Notes: generated by a model from the letters alone, not told the origin. A stretch of 64,000 nucleotides of DNA from Spartinivicinus poritis (GCF_028858535.1 NZ_JAPMOU010000005.1:124001-188000), one strand, 5' to 3'. Positions 12,101 to 20,704 are shown, counted from the first letter of the stretch. Numbers and translations are program-made.

Positions 12101-12455
12101 AGTAGCCATTGATGATTTCGGCACAGGTTATTCGTCTTTGAGTTATTTAAACCGGCTACCTATTAATTGCGTTAAAATTGATAAGCAGTTTATTCATCAA
12201 ATTTCTACTACAGGGGGGCCTGAGGCGGATCAGGCTGGGATTGTTAGAGCTATTATTCATTTGGCCAAAAGCATGGGCATTAGAACCGTTGCTGAAGGGG
12301 TGGAAACCATCGAGCAACAACAGTTTTTACAACAATTGTTGTGTGATGAAGCGCAGGGCTATTTATTTTGCGAGCCGGTTAGCCCCGATGAAATCGTCAG
12401 GCAGTTTACTCAAAATCGATCAAATAATGGCGAGGAAGTGAAGTTCTCTATTTAA
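9147..12455 (+). CDS. Membrane-anchored cyclic-di-GMP protein: PAS-PAS-PAS-GGDEF-EAL
   Basis: A 1102-residue sensor protein predicted to make and/or break cyclic di-GMP at the inner membrane. About seven hydrophobic helices fill residues 5-230, followed by a short coiled coil, a divergent PAS-like domain (about 285-395), two clear PAS domains (about 405-530 and 535-660), GGDEF (about 665-830) and EAL (about 840-1095). The GGDEF motif is intact at 743-747, with an RxxD inhibitory site at 734-737. The EAL motif is EVL at 869-871, and DDFGTGYSSL and the EGVET loop are kept, so phosphodiesterase activity is plausible. The GTG at 9147 is chosen because AAGGGG lies six bases upstream; a TTG at 9123 is also in frame. 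Confidence 0.92.
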   Translation: MLEELPSFVVNLIVIHGLVCLCHRLRKKFTLALLYGALVIFSVLAWRYGYADFRIVKAPLSLMLVDITVYSGMIFGVILLYLYEGPFAARVAIGLIIVSSLVPLINLGLASLNTSLVADGSPLHVRSMVLPSLVSAAISMLMLVSMAILWEILVWLMPGISAALRLGITMLLILLVDSVLRHNLAELSYLAGQDLLAYAWLASGIATFMACLWMAVGLRVEPLPDLSEWKKPIFSIFRNLKELQKELLETQRTLELLQNPEKAVEAGDDELLKSGLAEWRGHDLLDNPTIQVFSLDMDFKYIFFNETHFELMKHYAKVEIKPGMDFLPVAVEFSSEDEGIRFLNQIIRGETVQVERRYESPDRESEVYDFRYTPVLSSDGFINGVIAFAVNITEQHRAINKLVRSEQRWQLALEGSQDGIWDWEIQDGMLFYSPRWYEMLGYSQENMILNGEEWLSLIHPEDRERTIKECQAHTCEASEFYLSEHRKKHRDGHYIWVLERGKAQFDRENKPIRLLGTLTDITRRKEAEERLKRSEEQLRYAFEVADEGIWDYDLVTQSIFYSPQYIAMLGYASTEFEDDPQAWLQYVHPDDLPKAKAFIGDHICRHGEYEDQFRMYRSNGELIHVLSRGKVVDIDVEGNPRRVIGIHKDISERVRRMEQIENLAFYDSLTNLPNRRLLMERARQSLAMAKRQKKSMGVMVIDLDKFKQVNDTLGHDVGDAVLIEIGQRVKSSLREVDTLCRQGGDEFSIILPECNSLTALQLANRIREALNEPCQINDHPIELGASIGIACYPEDGDNLGELFKNADIAMYQAKHKGLHVSLFKEEQAEVMQRRVRLEKDLQKAIGSPQMYLTFQPRTNLITGQYTSVEVLTRWTHPEFGEVMPLEFIPIAENSGLIHSLGRWIVTEACRQSQEWRAAGLSVKIAVNVSATELQNNQLHKFIQQVLSEYGLAGSDLEIELTESAVMKNVEKNSVLLHAFKDLGVGVAIDDFGTGYSSLSYLNRLPINCVKIDKQFIHQISTTGGPEADQAGIVRAIIHLAKSMGIRTVAEGVETIEQQQFLQQLLCDEAQGYLFCEPVSPDEIVRQFTQNRSNNGEEVKFSI

Positions 12456-12519
12456 AGAGGATTTTAATTAGAGGTAACCTAAATAAAAAGCTGCCAGAGA
12501 TGATCGCAGAAGCTAATAC

Positions 12520-12560
12520 ATATGGAGTAACAGGGTATTCTGTGGGGAGTTACTCCATAT
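12520..12560. repeat. 12-bp inverted repeat ATATGGAGTAAC between convergent genes
   Basis: Perfect arms at 12520-12531 and 12549-12560 are separated by 17 bases, between the GGDEF/EAL gene and deoD. No T-tract follows directly, so it is a weak terminator candidate at best. The left arm plus AGG (15 bases) also occurs, in reverse, at 17162-17176, and the adjacent stretch GTAACAGGGTATTCT occurs in reverse near 24628-24642, so this is part of a dispersed repeat. Confidence 0.75.
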
Positions 12561-12589
12561 CGGACACTAAGCTTGCTTTTTTAAAACCG

Positions 12590-13303
12590 TTATTTATCTA
12601 GTAAAACAGAATCTAATGCCAGCTCAATCATTTGCTTAAAGCTGGTTTGACGTGCTTCTGCACTGAGTTTTTCATTGCGGGTAATATGGTCACTGACAGT
12701 GAAAATAGCCAGTGCTTGGGCACCATACTCAGCGGCTACCCCGTATAAACCAGCCGCTTCCATTTCAACAGCCAATACCCGGTATTTTGCCATTAGCTCA
12801 AACAGTTGTTGATCTGGGGTATAAAACAGGTCGGATGAAAACACATTACCCACTCGTACTGGTAATTGTTTTTGTTTAGCTGCCGTCACAGCATTAGCTA
12901 ATAATTGATAATCTGCAATAGCCGCAAAATCATAGTCATTAAAGCGAATCCGGTTTACTTTGGAGTCGGTGCTAGCGCCCATACCGATAATAATATCTTG
13001 CAATTTGATGCTGTCATCAACAGCACCACAGCTACCCACCCGAATAATTTTTTTAACATCATAATCAGTAATTAATTCTTTGGCATAAATGGACATGGAA
13101 GGAATCCCCATGCCGGAGCCCATGACTGAAATACGGCGATCTTTATAAGTGCCGGTGTAACCAAACATATTGCGGACTTCAGTGACACATTTAGCATCTG
13201 TTAAGAAGTTTTCAGCAATAAATTTAGCTCTTAGCGGGTCGCCTGGCATTAATACAGTCTCAGCAAAATCACCGGGTGCTGCACTGATGTGAGGAGTAGC
13301 CAT
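12590..13303 (-). CDS. deoD: Purine nucleoside phosphorylase DeoD
   Basis: DeoD splits purine (deoxy)ribonucleosides with phosphate into base and (deoxy)ribose-1-phosphate. The 237-residue protein matches the hexameric bacterial type: [12 protein letters not shown] and RVGSCGA phosphate-site motifs, VEMEAAGLY in the sugar site, and TVSDH, holding the catalytic aspartate, near residue 204. Length is as expected for the family. It is the last gene of the deo block. A GGAG lies about 12 bases upstream of the ATG, and 43 bases separate it from deoB. Confidence 0.97.
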   Translation of the reverse strand: MATPHISAAPGDFAETVLMPGDPLRAKFIAENFLTDAKCVTEVRNMFGYTGTYKDRRISVMGSGMGIPSMSIYAKELITDYDVKKIIRVGSCGAVDDSIKLQDIIIGMGASTDSKVNRIRFNDYDFAAIADYQLLANAVTAAKQKQLPVRVGNVFSSDLFYTPDQQLFELMAKYRVLAVEMEAAGLYGVAAEYGAQALAIFTVSDHITRNEKLSAEARQTSFKQMIELALDSVLLDK

Positions 13304-13346
13304 TATGTTATTTCTCCGTTTTGTTCGTTCTAAAAAAATTAATGAG

Positions 13347-14564
13347 TTACGACAAAAATGAAGTGCCGTATTCCATCGGCGTTAACTTAAAGTAACTGGC
13401 AAGGCTTTGGCCGATGTCTGCAAAAGTTTCTCGTTGACCCAGGTCTTGAGTGGGGACTGACTGACCGTAAACTAACACAGGAATATGTTCTCGAGTATGG
13501 TCGGAGCCAGGCCAGCTGGGGTCGCAGCCATGATCAGCAGTCATAATGACAATATCACTAGGCTGCATTTTATTGAGTAATTCTGGTAAGCGTTGATCAA
13601 AGTACTCTAAGGCACAGGCATAACCGTTAATGTCACGACGATGGCCATAGGATGAATCAAAGTCGACAAAATTGGTAAAAATAATACTGTTGTCGCCAGT
13701 GTTGTCCATTGCTGTCAGGGTTGCATCAAACAATTCGTCCAAGCCAGTCGCTTTGACCTTTTGAGTAATGCCCTGGTGGGCATAAATATCGGCAATTTTA
13801 CCGATACTGATTACCTCGCCACCTGCAGCAGCCAGTTTATCCAGTACGGTTGGGGCGGGTGGGGGTACAGCATAGTCACGCCGATTGCCAGTGCGTGCAT
13901 AATTATCTGGATGGTCACCAACGAAGGGGCGGGCAATCACCCGACCAATGTTGTACTCATCACAAAGCTCACGGGCAATCTCACACAGCTCATAAAGCCT
14001 TTCTAAACCAAAACTGTCTTCATGACAGGCAATTTGGAACACACTATCAGCTGAGGTATAAACAATGGGTTTGCCGCTCTTGATATGCTCTTCACCTAAC
14101 TGTTGAATAATAGTGGTGCCAGAGGCATGGCAATTACCCAATACGCCAGGTAATTTGCCTCGCTTAATCAGTTTTTCCAGTAATTCGGGAGGAAAGCTTT
14201 GTTGCTGCTCAGAAAAATAGCCCCAATCGAATAGCACAGGTACGCCAGCTATTTCCCAGTGACCGCTTGGTGTGTCTTTGCCGCTGCTGAGTTCTTTGGC
14301 AAAGCCATAGGCGCCAATGAGGTCACATTGGGTATCCACACCCATAGGAAAGTTGCCTGTACTACCTTTTGCTGCGTGCATTAAGCCTAGCTTGGTCAGA
14401 TTAGGCAACTTCAGTGGACCGCTGCGACCATTATTCGCTGTTCCTTTTGCACAGGCTTCAGCAATATGGCCAAGGGTATCGGCACCGGTATCGCCAAAAG
14501 TGTGAGCATCGGCGGTGGCACCAATCCCGAAGGAATCCAGTACTAAAATCAGGGCTCGTTTCAT
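13347..14564 (-). CDS. deoB: Phosphopentomutase DeoB
   Basis: DeoB interconverts (deoxy)ribose-1-phosphate and -5-phosphate, linking nucleoside phosphorolysis to the DeoC aldolase. The 405-residue protein belongs to the alkaline phosphatase superfamily. The metal- and phosphate-site motifs are visible: VLDSFGIG with [10 protein letters not shown] at the N-terminus, [10 protein letters not shown], and the C-terminal [18 protein letters not shown]. Its ATG overlaps the deoA stop by four bases, which suggests translational coupling within one operon. Confidence 0.97.
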   Translation of the reverse strand: MKRALILVLDSFGIGATADAHTFGDTGADTLGHIAEACAKGTANNGRSGPLKLPNLTKLGLMHAAKGSTGNFPMGVDTQCDLIGAYGFAKELSSGKDTPSGHWEIAGVPVLFDWGYFSEQQQSFPPELLEKLIKRGKLPGVLGNCHASGTTIIQQLGEEHIKSGKPIVYTSADSVFQIACHEDSFGLERLYELCEIARELCDEYNIGRVIARPFVGDHPDNYARTGNRRDYAVPPPAPTVLDKLAAAGGEVISIGKIADIYAHQGITQKVKATGLDELFDATLTAMDNTGDNSIIFTNFVDFDSSYGHRRDINGYACALEYFDQRLPELLNKMQPSDIVIMTADHGCDPSWPGSDHTREHIPVLVYGQSVPTQDLGQRETFADIGQSLASYFKLTPMEYGTSFLS

Positions 14565-15907
14565 AGGGGCTTCTCTTGGCAGCTTGCTAAATCAATGCGT
14601 TCATAGACACAAGGAGTTGTTTCTGGTGCTGCTGTCGATAAAGTTAAATTGGCTGAAATGTAATCTGCAGCGGCTTGCCAGTCAGTTTCGTTGCGGGCAT
14701 GAATTGTCATTAATGACTGGCCTTTGTCAACCTTTGTGCCTAACGTCACAATATCAGATAACCCTACTTGGTAGTCGATTTTATCGGAAGCACGTTGTCT
14801 GCCCCCGCCTAACTGAACAACGGCAATACCTAGCTCTCGCGTATTCATAGTGGATATGACACCAGTTTGGGACGCAACTAGTGGTTTACTGATCGGAGCC
14901 AGCGGTAGATGGTGTTCTGGTTTTTCCAGTAAATCAGCAGGGCCACCGAGGGCGCTGACCATCTTGGCAAATATCTCAGCAGCTTTACCGCTATCCAAGG
15001 CCATGTTGAGCTTATCGCGGGCTTCTGAGATTGAGCTTGCCAGATTGGCTAGCAATAGCAACTCAGCACATAACTCAATGGTCACCTGATGTAATCGAGG
15101 GTTACGGTAACGACCGGTTAAATAATCAACTGTTTCGCGAACCTCCACAGCATTACCGGCCGTACTCGCAAGCACCTGGTTCATATCGGTTAACAGTGCG
15201 CTGGTAGCTACTCCAGCACCATTAGCGACTTGAACAATGCTCTGAGCCAGTTCTTTGGATTTTTCGTAACTGGGCATAAAGGCCCCGTTGCCGACTTTTA
15301 CATCCATCACTAGGGCGTCTAGCCCGGCGGCAAGTTTTTTAGCGAGGATGGAACAGGTGATCATTGCTACGGATTCAACGGTAGCGGTGACATCACGAAT
15401 ACCATAAACCCGCTTATCAGCAGGTGCCAGGTTGGCAGTCTGACCAATAATGGCAACGCCAACGTCTTTGACCACTTTTCTAAACCGGGTGTTATCTGGG
15501 TTAGTGTTATAGCCGGGGATACTGTCGAGTTTATCCAATGTGCCGCCAGTATGGCCTAAGCCACGACCTGAAATCATCGGCACATAACCTCCACAGGCCG
15601 CAATCATTGGCCCAAGCATAAGGCTAACGACATCGCCAACCCCACCGGTTGAGTGTTTGTCTACGATAGGGCCAGGTAACTGTAAGTCACTCCAGTCGAG
15701 TACATCACCTGAGTGCTGCATGGCTTGAGTAAAAGCGACCCGCTCAGGCATAGTAAAATCGTTAAAATAAACAGCCATGGCTAATGCAGCAACTTGGCCT
15801 TCGCTAACTTTGCCCGAGGTAATCCCCTCAACAAAAAACTGTATTTGCTCTTTACTTAACGTTTGACCATCGCGCTTTTGGCGAATAATTTCTTGAGGTA
15901 AATACAT
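14561..15907 (-). CDS. deoA: Thymidine phosphorylase DeoA
   Basis: DeoA converts thymidine and phosphate into thymine and 2-deoxyribose-1-phosphate. The 448-residue protein has the family signature: KHSTGGVGD phosphate loop, [15 protein letters not shown], and the [11 protein letters not shown] stretch. The frame stays open to 15994, but I place the start at the ATG at 15907, which gives the normal [14 protein letters not shown] beginning and has AGGGG about eight bases upstream. The extra upstream codons would come from a palindromic element (15931-16042). It overlaps deoB by four bases. Confidence 0.96.
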   Translation of the reverse strand: MYLPQEIIRQKRDGQTLSKEQIQFFVEGITSGKVSEGQVAALAMAVYFNDFTMPERVAFTQAMQHSGDVLDWSDLQLPGPIVDKHSTGGVGDVVSLMLGPMIAACGGYVPMISGRGLGHTGGTLDKLDSIPGYNTNPDNTRFRKVVKDVGVAIIGQTANLAPADKRVYGIRDVTATVESVAMITCSILAKKLAAGLDALVMDVKVGNGAFMPSYEKSKELAQSIVQVANGAGVATSALLTDMNQVLASTAGNAVEVRETVDYLTGRYRNPRLHQVTIELCAELLLLANLASSISEARDKLNMALDSGKAAEIFAKMVSALGGPADLLEKPEHHLPLAPISKPLVASQTGVISTMNTRELGIAVVQLGGGRQRASDKIDYQVGLSDIVTLGTKVDKGQSLMTIHARNETDWQAAADYISANLTLSTAAPETTPCVYERIDLASCQEKPL

Positions 15908-15930
15908 CTTATGCACCCCTATTGGTTTTA

Positions 15931-16042
15931 TACCCTTCATGAGAGGCTGTCGCAAAAGTTGGTAAAATATGGAAGCTTCATATTTATTCACCAATAATCG
16001 TTAGCGACACCTTCATGAACGACTAGAGCATTCTGAAGGGTA
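15931..16042. mobile_element. MITE-like nested palindrome between deoC and deoA
   Basis: Perfect 9-bp terminal inverted repeats (TACCCTTCA at 15931-15939; TGAAGGGTA at 16034-16042) bound a 112-bp element. Inside lie further imperfect inverted arms (15936-15953 with 16004-16019), TTGGT/ACCAA (15959-15963 with 15990-15994) and a central palindrome around GAAGCTTC. It has no coding capacity. It lies in the 183-base gap between deoC and deoA, so it would be transcribed within the operon. The mobile origin is inferred from structure and from related motifs elsewhere in the window. Confidence 0.6.
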
Positions 16043-16090
16043 ATTACAGTTGATTTTTAATTGCTTGTTTTTGTTATTGGTAGTGTTTTG

Positions 16091-16867
16091 TTAATAACTA
16101 CTACCAGCTGTATTGTTTCCTGGTTGGTGCCCTAAGGTGGTGAGTAAGCTTGCTAATAAACTGCTGGCACCAAAGCGAAAGTGTTGTGCAGAGACCCAGT
16201 CATCACCTAACAAGTTGCGGGCCAGTGATAAATATTCTGCTGCTTGCTCAGCATTACGAACCCCGCCCGCTGCTTTAAAGCCGCACTGACTGCCGTTAGC
16301 TTTAATTGCTTTTAGCATGATTTCCGCTGCGTCTAGAGTGGCATTAACAGGTACTTTGCCGGTGGAAGTTTTAATAAAATCAGCGCCTGCCTGAATACTG
16401 ATTAGACTGGCTTTTTCAATTAAGGCTGGGTCTTTTAACTCACCACTTTCGATAATCACTTTCAGTTTAACTTTGTCACCACAAGCTTGTTTACAAGCAG
16501 CTACCAGCTCAGCGCCAATCGTTTCATTTCCAGCCATTAGTGCTCGATAGGGAAATACAACATCCACTTCGTCAGCACCATAGGCAACAGCAGCACGGGT
16601 TTCTGCTTCAGCAATAGCAACATCATCTCCACCCGCTGGAAAATTAGTGACAGTGGCAATCAGAATATTTTCACAGTTCAGGCTTGTTAAAGTTTTTTTG
16701 GCAATAGGAACAAAGCGAGGGTAAACACAAACCGCTGCTGTATTACCTGCAGGGCTATGGGCCTGGTGGCAAAGCTGAATAATTTTCGCTTCAGTATCAT
16801 CGTCATTGAGGGAGGTCAGATCCATTAAGTTAAGCGCTTGTTGTGCAGCTTGTGCTAATTTAGTCAT
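16091..16867 (-). CDS. deoC: Deoxyribose-phosphate aldolase DeoC
   Basis: DeoC cleaves 2-deoxyribose-5-phosphate into acetaldehyde and glyceraldehyde-3-phosphate, feeding nucleoside carbon into central metabolism. The 258-residue protein is of the E. coli-type class I aldolases. The Schiff-base lysine is K166 in FIKTSTGK, the proton-relay lysine is K198 in GFKAAGG, and the aspartate D102 sits in DVVFPY. It is the first of the four deo genes, with 183 bases to deoA filled mostly by a palindromic element. Its own upstream gap to nupC is 350 bases. Confidence 0.97.
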   Translation of the reverse strand: MTKLAQAAQQALNLMDLTSLNDDDTEAKIIQLCHQAHSPAGNTAAVCVYPRFVPIAKKTLTSLNCENILIATVTNFPAGGDDVAIAEAETRAAVAYGADEVDVVFPYRALMAGNETIGAELVAACKQACGDKVKLKVIIESGELKDPALIEKASLISIQAGADFIKTSTGKVPVNATLDAAEIMLKAIKANGSQCGFKAAGGVRNAEQAAEYLSLARNLLGDDWVSAQHFRFGASSLLASLLTTLGHQPGNNTAGSSY

Positions 16868-17217
16868 ACTTTTCTCTTATTGCTTTATATGATGAAGCCT
16901 AGGCTGAATAGGGTTACTACTCTATGTGAATCTAAAAAAGTTGTCCAATCGGTCTGGTTTTTTCTTATGCCTTTTCCTGGGAATGAAATCAAGTGAAATT
17001 GGAAAATATTGTGGGAAAACTTGATAAAAAACAAAGGGGCTGCTGAAAAGCTATTTTTGAACACGTTTTCGCAAAAATCGGATAATAGGGAGTGACTGCT
17101 GACTGGACCCAGCAAAAGCGCTAAAGACCAAGGATGGCCTTTAGCGCAGTAGAGTAAAAATCCTGTTACTCCATATATATTTTTCAGTGTCCTTTAGTGT
17201 AAAAGCACTTTGGTGAG
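16868..17217. other. nupC-deoC intergenic region
   Basis: 350 bases without a convincing gene. It contains the repeat at 17111-17176 described separately. The rest is AT-rich and probably carries promoter and operator sites for deoC, but I cannot point to a clear -35/-10 pair. A minus-strand frame (16885-17115) has no recognisable product. Confidence 0.4.
17111..17176. repeat. Dispersed intergenic repeat, copy A
   Basis: A 66-base unit with a hairpin of 12-bp arms (17118-17129 GCGCTAAAGACC with 17136-17147 GGCCTTTAGCGC, one mismatch) around an AAGGAT loop, ending in CCTGTTACTCCATAT. It aligns without gaps to 24584-24649 at about 44 of 66 positions, concentrated in the first 30 bases and the CCTGTTACT block. 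Its end also matches 12520-12534 in reverse. Confidence 0.7.
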
Positions 17218-18450
17218 TTATAGGACAGCCAGGGTTAAAAAGATCCCGGCAATAGTGGCACTCATTAGGTTCGAGAGGGTGCCTGCTATAACTGCTTTAA
17301 TCCCCATTCTAGCGATATCCTGGCGGCGAGAAGGGGCTAAGCTACCAAGTCCCCCTAACAGGATGGCAATTGAAGACAGGTTAGCAAAGCCGCAAAGAGC
17401 GAAGGTGGCGATTGCTTGAGAAGTGGGTGATAAACTGTCTTTAATATTGGCAAAATCCATGTAGGCAACAAACTCGTTTAAAATTAGCTTTTGTCCAATT
17501 AAGGAGCCTACCTGGTTAGCTTCACTCCAGGGTACGCCTAAAATAAATGCTAAAGGAGAGAATAGCTTTCCAAGCAAGTACTGGAAGGTAAGATCTGTGA
17601 TACCGAAGTACTCACCTATCCCGCCTAACCAGAAGTTTAAAAGTGCAATTAAGCCAACGAAAGCAATTAACATGGCCCCCACATTAACAGCCAGGCGTAA
17701 ACCATTGGAAGCACCTACAGCAGCAGCATCGATCACATTGGCGGGTTTATCTGCATCATCTAATACTTCTTCAAAGTTCTGATGGGGTTTTTCCGTTTCT
17801 GGCATAATTATTTTTGCCATTAATAGCCCGCCTGGTGCCGCCATAAAACTGGCTGCAATTAGAAATCGCATATCAGCCCCAAGACCCGCATAACCGGCAA
17901 GTACTGTACCTGCAACAGAGGCTAAGCCACCGACCATAATGGCAAATAGTTCTGATTGAGTCATGGTAGGTATAAAGGGTTTTACCACCAGCGGGGCTTC
18001 GGTTTGCCCAACAAAAATGTTGGCAGTTGCAGATAACGATTCTGGACGGCTGGTACCCAGTAATTTTTGGATGCCGCCACCAATAAAGCGAATGACCAAC
18101 TGCATAATGCCTAAATAATAAAGCACGGCAATTAGTGATGAGAAAAAGATAATGACAGTTAATACATTAATCGCAAAGACAAAACCCACTTTAAATTTGG
18201 CTAGATCGCCAAATAAAAATTCAGTGCCCACTTTACTTTGTGTAATAACGGCGTTGACACCATTAGCCATGGCATTTAAGACATCCTGGCCAATTGATGT
18301 ATAAAGTACAAAAGCACCTATCAGTAATTGAAGTGCAAATGCTCCCCCTATGGTACGAAGGTTAATGGCTTTTCGGTTACTCGATAGTGCTAAGGCAATC
18401 CCCAGTAGGACGAGCATCCCCCCGAGGCTAATTATTATTTGTAGGATCAT
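17218..18450 (-). CDS. Concentrative nucleoside transporter, NupC/CNT family
   Basis: A 410-residue multi-pass inner membrane transporter that imports nucleosides by cation symport. The sequence is hydrophobic throughout and shows CNT family motifs: GQTEAPLV in the substrate-binding hairpin, VPWSEA, and a C-terminal [14 protein letters not shown] stretch. Length is standard for bacterial NupC/NupX. Its position upstream of deoC on the same strand suggests it supplies substrates to the deo enzymes. Whether it is NupC- or NupX-like in specificity cannot be told here. Confidence 0.93.
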   Translation of the reverse strand: MILQIIISLGGMLVLLGIALALSSNRKAINLRTIGGAFALQLLIGAFVLYTSIGQDVLNAMANGVNAVITQSKVGTEFLFGDLAKFKVGFVFAINVLTVIIFFSSLIAVLYYLGIMQLVIRFIGGGIQKLLGTSRPESLSATANIFVGQTEAPLVVKPFIPTMTQSELFAIMVGGLASVAGTVLAGYAGLGADMRFLIAASFMAAPGGLLMAKIIMPETEKPHQNFEEVLDDADKPANVIDAAAVGASNGLRLAVNVGAMLIAFVGLIALLNFWLGGIGEYFGITDLTFQYLLGKLFSPLAFILGVPWSEANQVGSLIGQKLILNEFVAYMDFANIKDSLSPTSQAIATFALCGFANLSSIAILLGGLGSLAPSRRQDIARMGIKAVIAGTLSNLMSATIAGIFLTLAVL

Positions 18451-18503
18451 GGGTCTACCTCAACCAGCGTTAAAGCGGCCAATTATTACAAATTCATTGC
18501 CTA

Positions 18504-18520
18504 TCGCAAACGCTTTTTGT
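18504..18520. promoter_or_regulatory. Possible LacI-family operator upstream of nupC
   Basis: The sequence contains CGCAAACG (18505-18512), identical to a half-site of PurR/CytR-like operators, followed by CTTTTTG as a poor second half. It lies 54 bases upstream of the nupC ATG. No regulator gene is present in the block. This is weak evidence resting on one half-site. Confidence 0.3.
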
Positions 18521-18646
18521 CCCATTGGTTAAGTTTTGAGCCGTTTTTTTAAAGTGCTGCGATTTTGCTGGTTATTGAAACGTGTTTATATTTTAAGAAT
18601 TTTTATTTTATTAACTAAAAGTTATGTGCAGTGCTGGCTACTTGCT

Positions 18647-19066
18647 TTATAGCCCGTCAAAACTAAAGCCAGCGGGCAATAGTGATTGGACGGTCCACTG
18701 TTGTAGCTGATTTTCATCATCACATGCAGCATAAATAGGTGTGTCTGCTGCTAAAAATTCGGCAATGACTTGGCGGCAGGCACCACAAGGGGAGTAAAGC
18801 TTATTACCAGGCATATAAATCAGCATGGCTTGCATGGCTTGCTTGTTAATCCCTTGTGCAGTAGCTGAATAAATTGCGGTTCTTTCGGCGCAGTTAGTGA
18901 GGCCATAGGAAATATTTTCCACATTACAGCCAGGAATCATTTGCCCATCAACCGTTAACAGAGCAGCCCCCACAGGGAATTGACTGTAACAGCAATAAGC
19001 ATTGGCTGCGGCTTGTTTGGCTACTGATTTCATCTGCGCGAGCACTTCAGCAGATAAGGAGGTCAT
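18647..19066 (-). CDS. cdd: Cytidine deaminase, small tetrameric type
   Basis: Deaminates cytidine and deoxycytidine to uridine and deoxyuridine for pyrimidine salvage. The 139-residue product has the zinc site of the short family: C59 with catalytic E61 in NCAERTA, and C94 and C97 in PCGACRQ. The ATG at 19066 is chosen because GAGGA lies just upstream; an earlier ATG at 19126 would add 20 unmatched residues. It lies about 200 bases before nupC on the same strand and fits the nucleoside salvage theme of the block. Confidence 0.95.
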   Translation of the reverse strand: MTSLSAEVLAQMKSVAKQAAANAYCCYSQFPVGAALLTVDGQMIPGCNVENISYGLTNCAERTAIYSATAQGINKQAMQAMLIYMPGNKLYSPCGACRQVIAEFLAADTPIYAACDDENQLQQWTVQSLLPAGFSFDGL

Positions 19067-19220
19067 GGTTGCTTCCTCATTTTTCAAACGGGAGCTAATG
19101 CTGAACAACAACCTGCAAGAAAGCAAGCATTAAAATAGTCGGATGGAAATGAATGGTTGGATAGAAATTAAAGAAGAAAACAACTGGCCTGAATATTTCG
19201 TTGGATAATCAAAACTCTGA

Positions 19221-19243
19221 CTAGCCCTACAAAGCAGGGCTAG
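19221..19243 (-). terminator. Hairpin terminator after pspA-like gene
   Basis: Arms CTAGCCCT and AGGGCTAG with a 7-base loop, 9 bases past the stop of the pspA-like gene. The following T-tract on the minus strand is weak (AGTTTTG a few bases later), so this is a probable rather than certain terminator. Confidence 0.6.
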
Positions 19244-19251
19244 CGAAAATA

Positions 19252-19944
19252 TTAACCTTGTTTTTTGGCTTTTAATCGAGCCAGAATATCGTTGGCACTA
19301 GATGCACCAGGCTTAATTCCTGCGGCTTTCATTTTTGACTCTAAGCTGGCATCACCATGCTCTTCTGACATTTGTTGGGCCGCTTCCATTTGGGCAGCGC
19401 GCTCTGCTTGTTTTTTCTTGATTCTGTCTAGTGAGTCGGTTGCTGTTTGCATTTTTGAGTTGGCCCCACTATAGCGGGCTGCAACAGCTGCTTGGGCTTT
19501 CTGCACACTATCGGTTGCTTTTACCGTATCCACTTGCTGCTTAAGGCGCTTTAAATTGCTTTCGGCATGGGTAACGGCTTTTCGTAAATTTTCTACGCTT
19601 TGGTTGAAGCCGCTTTTGACGTCTTCTTCGGTTGCCAGTTGTGACTCGTAATCAGCAATTTTTTCTGCAATTTCTACCGCTAACGTTTCATTGCCTTTTT
19701 CTAAAGCCTGGCTGGCATAGGTTTCATATTCACTGATTTTGGTTTTTAGCTGGCCACATTTGTCGTTAGCAAGTTTTTCTTTCGCCATAATATTCGCCAG
19801 AGCAGTTTTTGAACGGTTAAGTTCTTCACCCGCATCGCGAATTTCCTGGTCAAGGATGCGCAAGGCTTGATTATCAACGATGGCTTCGCCAATTTCTGTC
19901 GCACCACCACGAACGGCTGTCATTAATTTACTCCAGATGCTCAT
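19252..19944 (-). CDS. PspA/IM30 family protein (YjfJ-like)
   Basis: A 230-residue, almost entirely helical coiled-coil protein of the PspA/IM30/Vipp1 family, which binds damaged inner membrane and forms ESCRT-III-like assemblies. The N-terminus MSIWSKLMTAVRGG looks like the amphipathic membrane-binding helix. The long heptad region spans about residues 25-170. The C-terminal third is charged and low in complexity. It overlaps the yjfI-like gene by four bases (ATGA), as in E. coli yjfI-yjfJ, so the two are probably made together. Family assignment is firm; the exact trigger is unknown. Confidence 0.9.
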   Translation of the reverse strand: MSIWSKLMTAVRGGATEIGEAIVDNQALRILDQEIRDAGEELNRSKTALANIMAKEKLANDKCGQLKTKISEYETYASQALEKGNETLAVEIAEKIADYESQLATEEDVKSGFNQSVENLRKAVTHAESNLKRLKQQVDTVKATDSVQKAQAAVAARYSGANSKMQTATDSLDRIKKKQAERAAQMEAAQQMSEEHGDASLESKMKAAGIKPGASSANDILARLKAKKQG

Positions 19945-20570
19945 GCGCTTGCTCCTTCTTGTTTAACTAAAAAACGTTCATAAGCCTCAGATGCTTTGAT
20001 GACATTATCGGCCAGCGTTTCTATTTCAAATACAATACTAGGGATGATTGAAGAGGCACTTAATGCACCAAATAAACAGTAGTAATCTTTGCCATCTGGC
20101 CAGCGGTCTAAGCTAATACTGGAAAGCGGCAGTAGCTTGTGAGTACGAAGAACCTCCTCGTTAAAAGCAGTAACATCATTGATTTCTTCTGTTGACCAGA
20201 GAATCACTTCAGCCAAAATTTGCTCCCCTGACACGCTGAGGAAGATGGGGATATCAGCGTATTCATGCATGACAATGTGCAAACACTGGTCGGTACCTTC
20301 AATTATTTCCAAGGTGGCTGCGTCTGACTTAAACAACTCTACGTTGTTTAGCTCTTCATACAGCGACTGGGTGTTCCATAATGTTTCTTCAGCCATTGTG
20401 ATCCTCTCTATATCGCTAGGTTGCGTGTCTGGTAGGCGTAAAACTTTCTCTACTTGTCGCAGAGTAGAAGCATGTTCAGGCAATATCCAGACATCTTTTT
20501 TGATCAGGCCTTGTGCCCGCAAGCGCTCTCTAAACATGCGTTGATAGTGGGCGCCAGACTTGCGAGTCAT
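19941..20570 (-). CDS. YjfI family protein (DUF2170)
   Basis: A 209-residue cytoplasmic protein matching the YjfI/DUF2170 family, usually found directly upstream of a PspA homologue. No catalytic motif is recognised. The N-terminus is basic (KSGAHYQRMFRERLRAQG), and the body is acidic with hydrophobic strands such as CLHIVMHEY. The ATG is preceded by AGGAG at good spacing. It is the first gene of a two-gene operon behind a region rich in ACATGT boxes. By context, its role is probably control or assistance of the PspA-like protein. Confidence 0.85.
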   Translation of the reverse strand: MTRKSGAHYQRMFRERLRAQGLIKKDVWILPEHASTLRQVEKVLRLPDTQPSDIERITMAEETLWNTQSLYEELNNVELFKSDAATLEIIEGTDQCLHIVMHEYADIPIFLSVSGEQILAEVILWSTEEINDVTAFNEEVLRTHKLLPLSSISLDRWPDGKDYYCLFGALSASSIIPSIVFEIETLADNVIKASEAYERFLVKQEGASA

Positions 20571-20590
20571 GCTTTTCTCCTAAGTGTTAT

Positions 20591-20704
20591 ACATGTTATT
20601 TGTTACATGTAATAAGCTAAAGTTTACCTGTAAGGTAGGAGGAAGTCTATGTTATATCACATGTAATTACTTTGACAGGTGATCCTCTAAGATGTTTCAC
20701 ATGT
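20591..20704. promoter_or_regulatory. Four ACATGT boxes upstream of yjfI-pspA
   Basis: ACATGT cores occur at 20591-20596, 20605-20610, 20659-20664 and 20699-20704. Three are followed by AAT, and one sits in the perfect palindrome TTACATGTAA (20603-20612). One overlaps the spacer of the proposed promoter; the others flank it on both sides, as expected for a repressor or stress activator. The binding protein is unknown. Confidence 0.6.
20651..20678 (-). promoter_or_regulatory. Candidate sigma-70 promoter for yjfI-pspA
   Basis: Read on the minus strand: -35 CTGTCA (20678-20673), a 16-base spacer and -10 TATAAC (20656-20651). An ACATGT box lies inside the spacer. No sigma-54 type element was seen. 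Confidence 0.45.

Noticed and set aside
12520-12560. Inverted repeat as a simple terminator of the GGDEF/EAL gene
   Set aside because: No T-tract follows on either strand and the arms recur elsewhere, so a repeat element explains it better.
20649-20666. Five-codon plus-strand frame (MLYHM) behind a perfect AGGAGG
   Set aside because: It could be a leader peptide, but it lies 350 bases from kptA and overlaps the yjfI promoter on the other strand; the ribosome-site match is probably chance.
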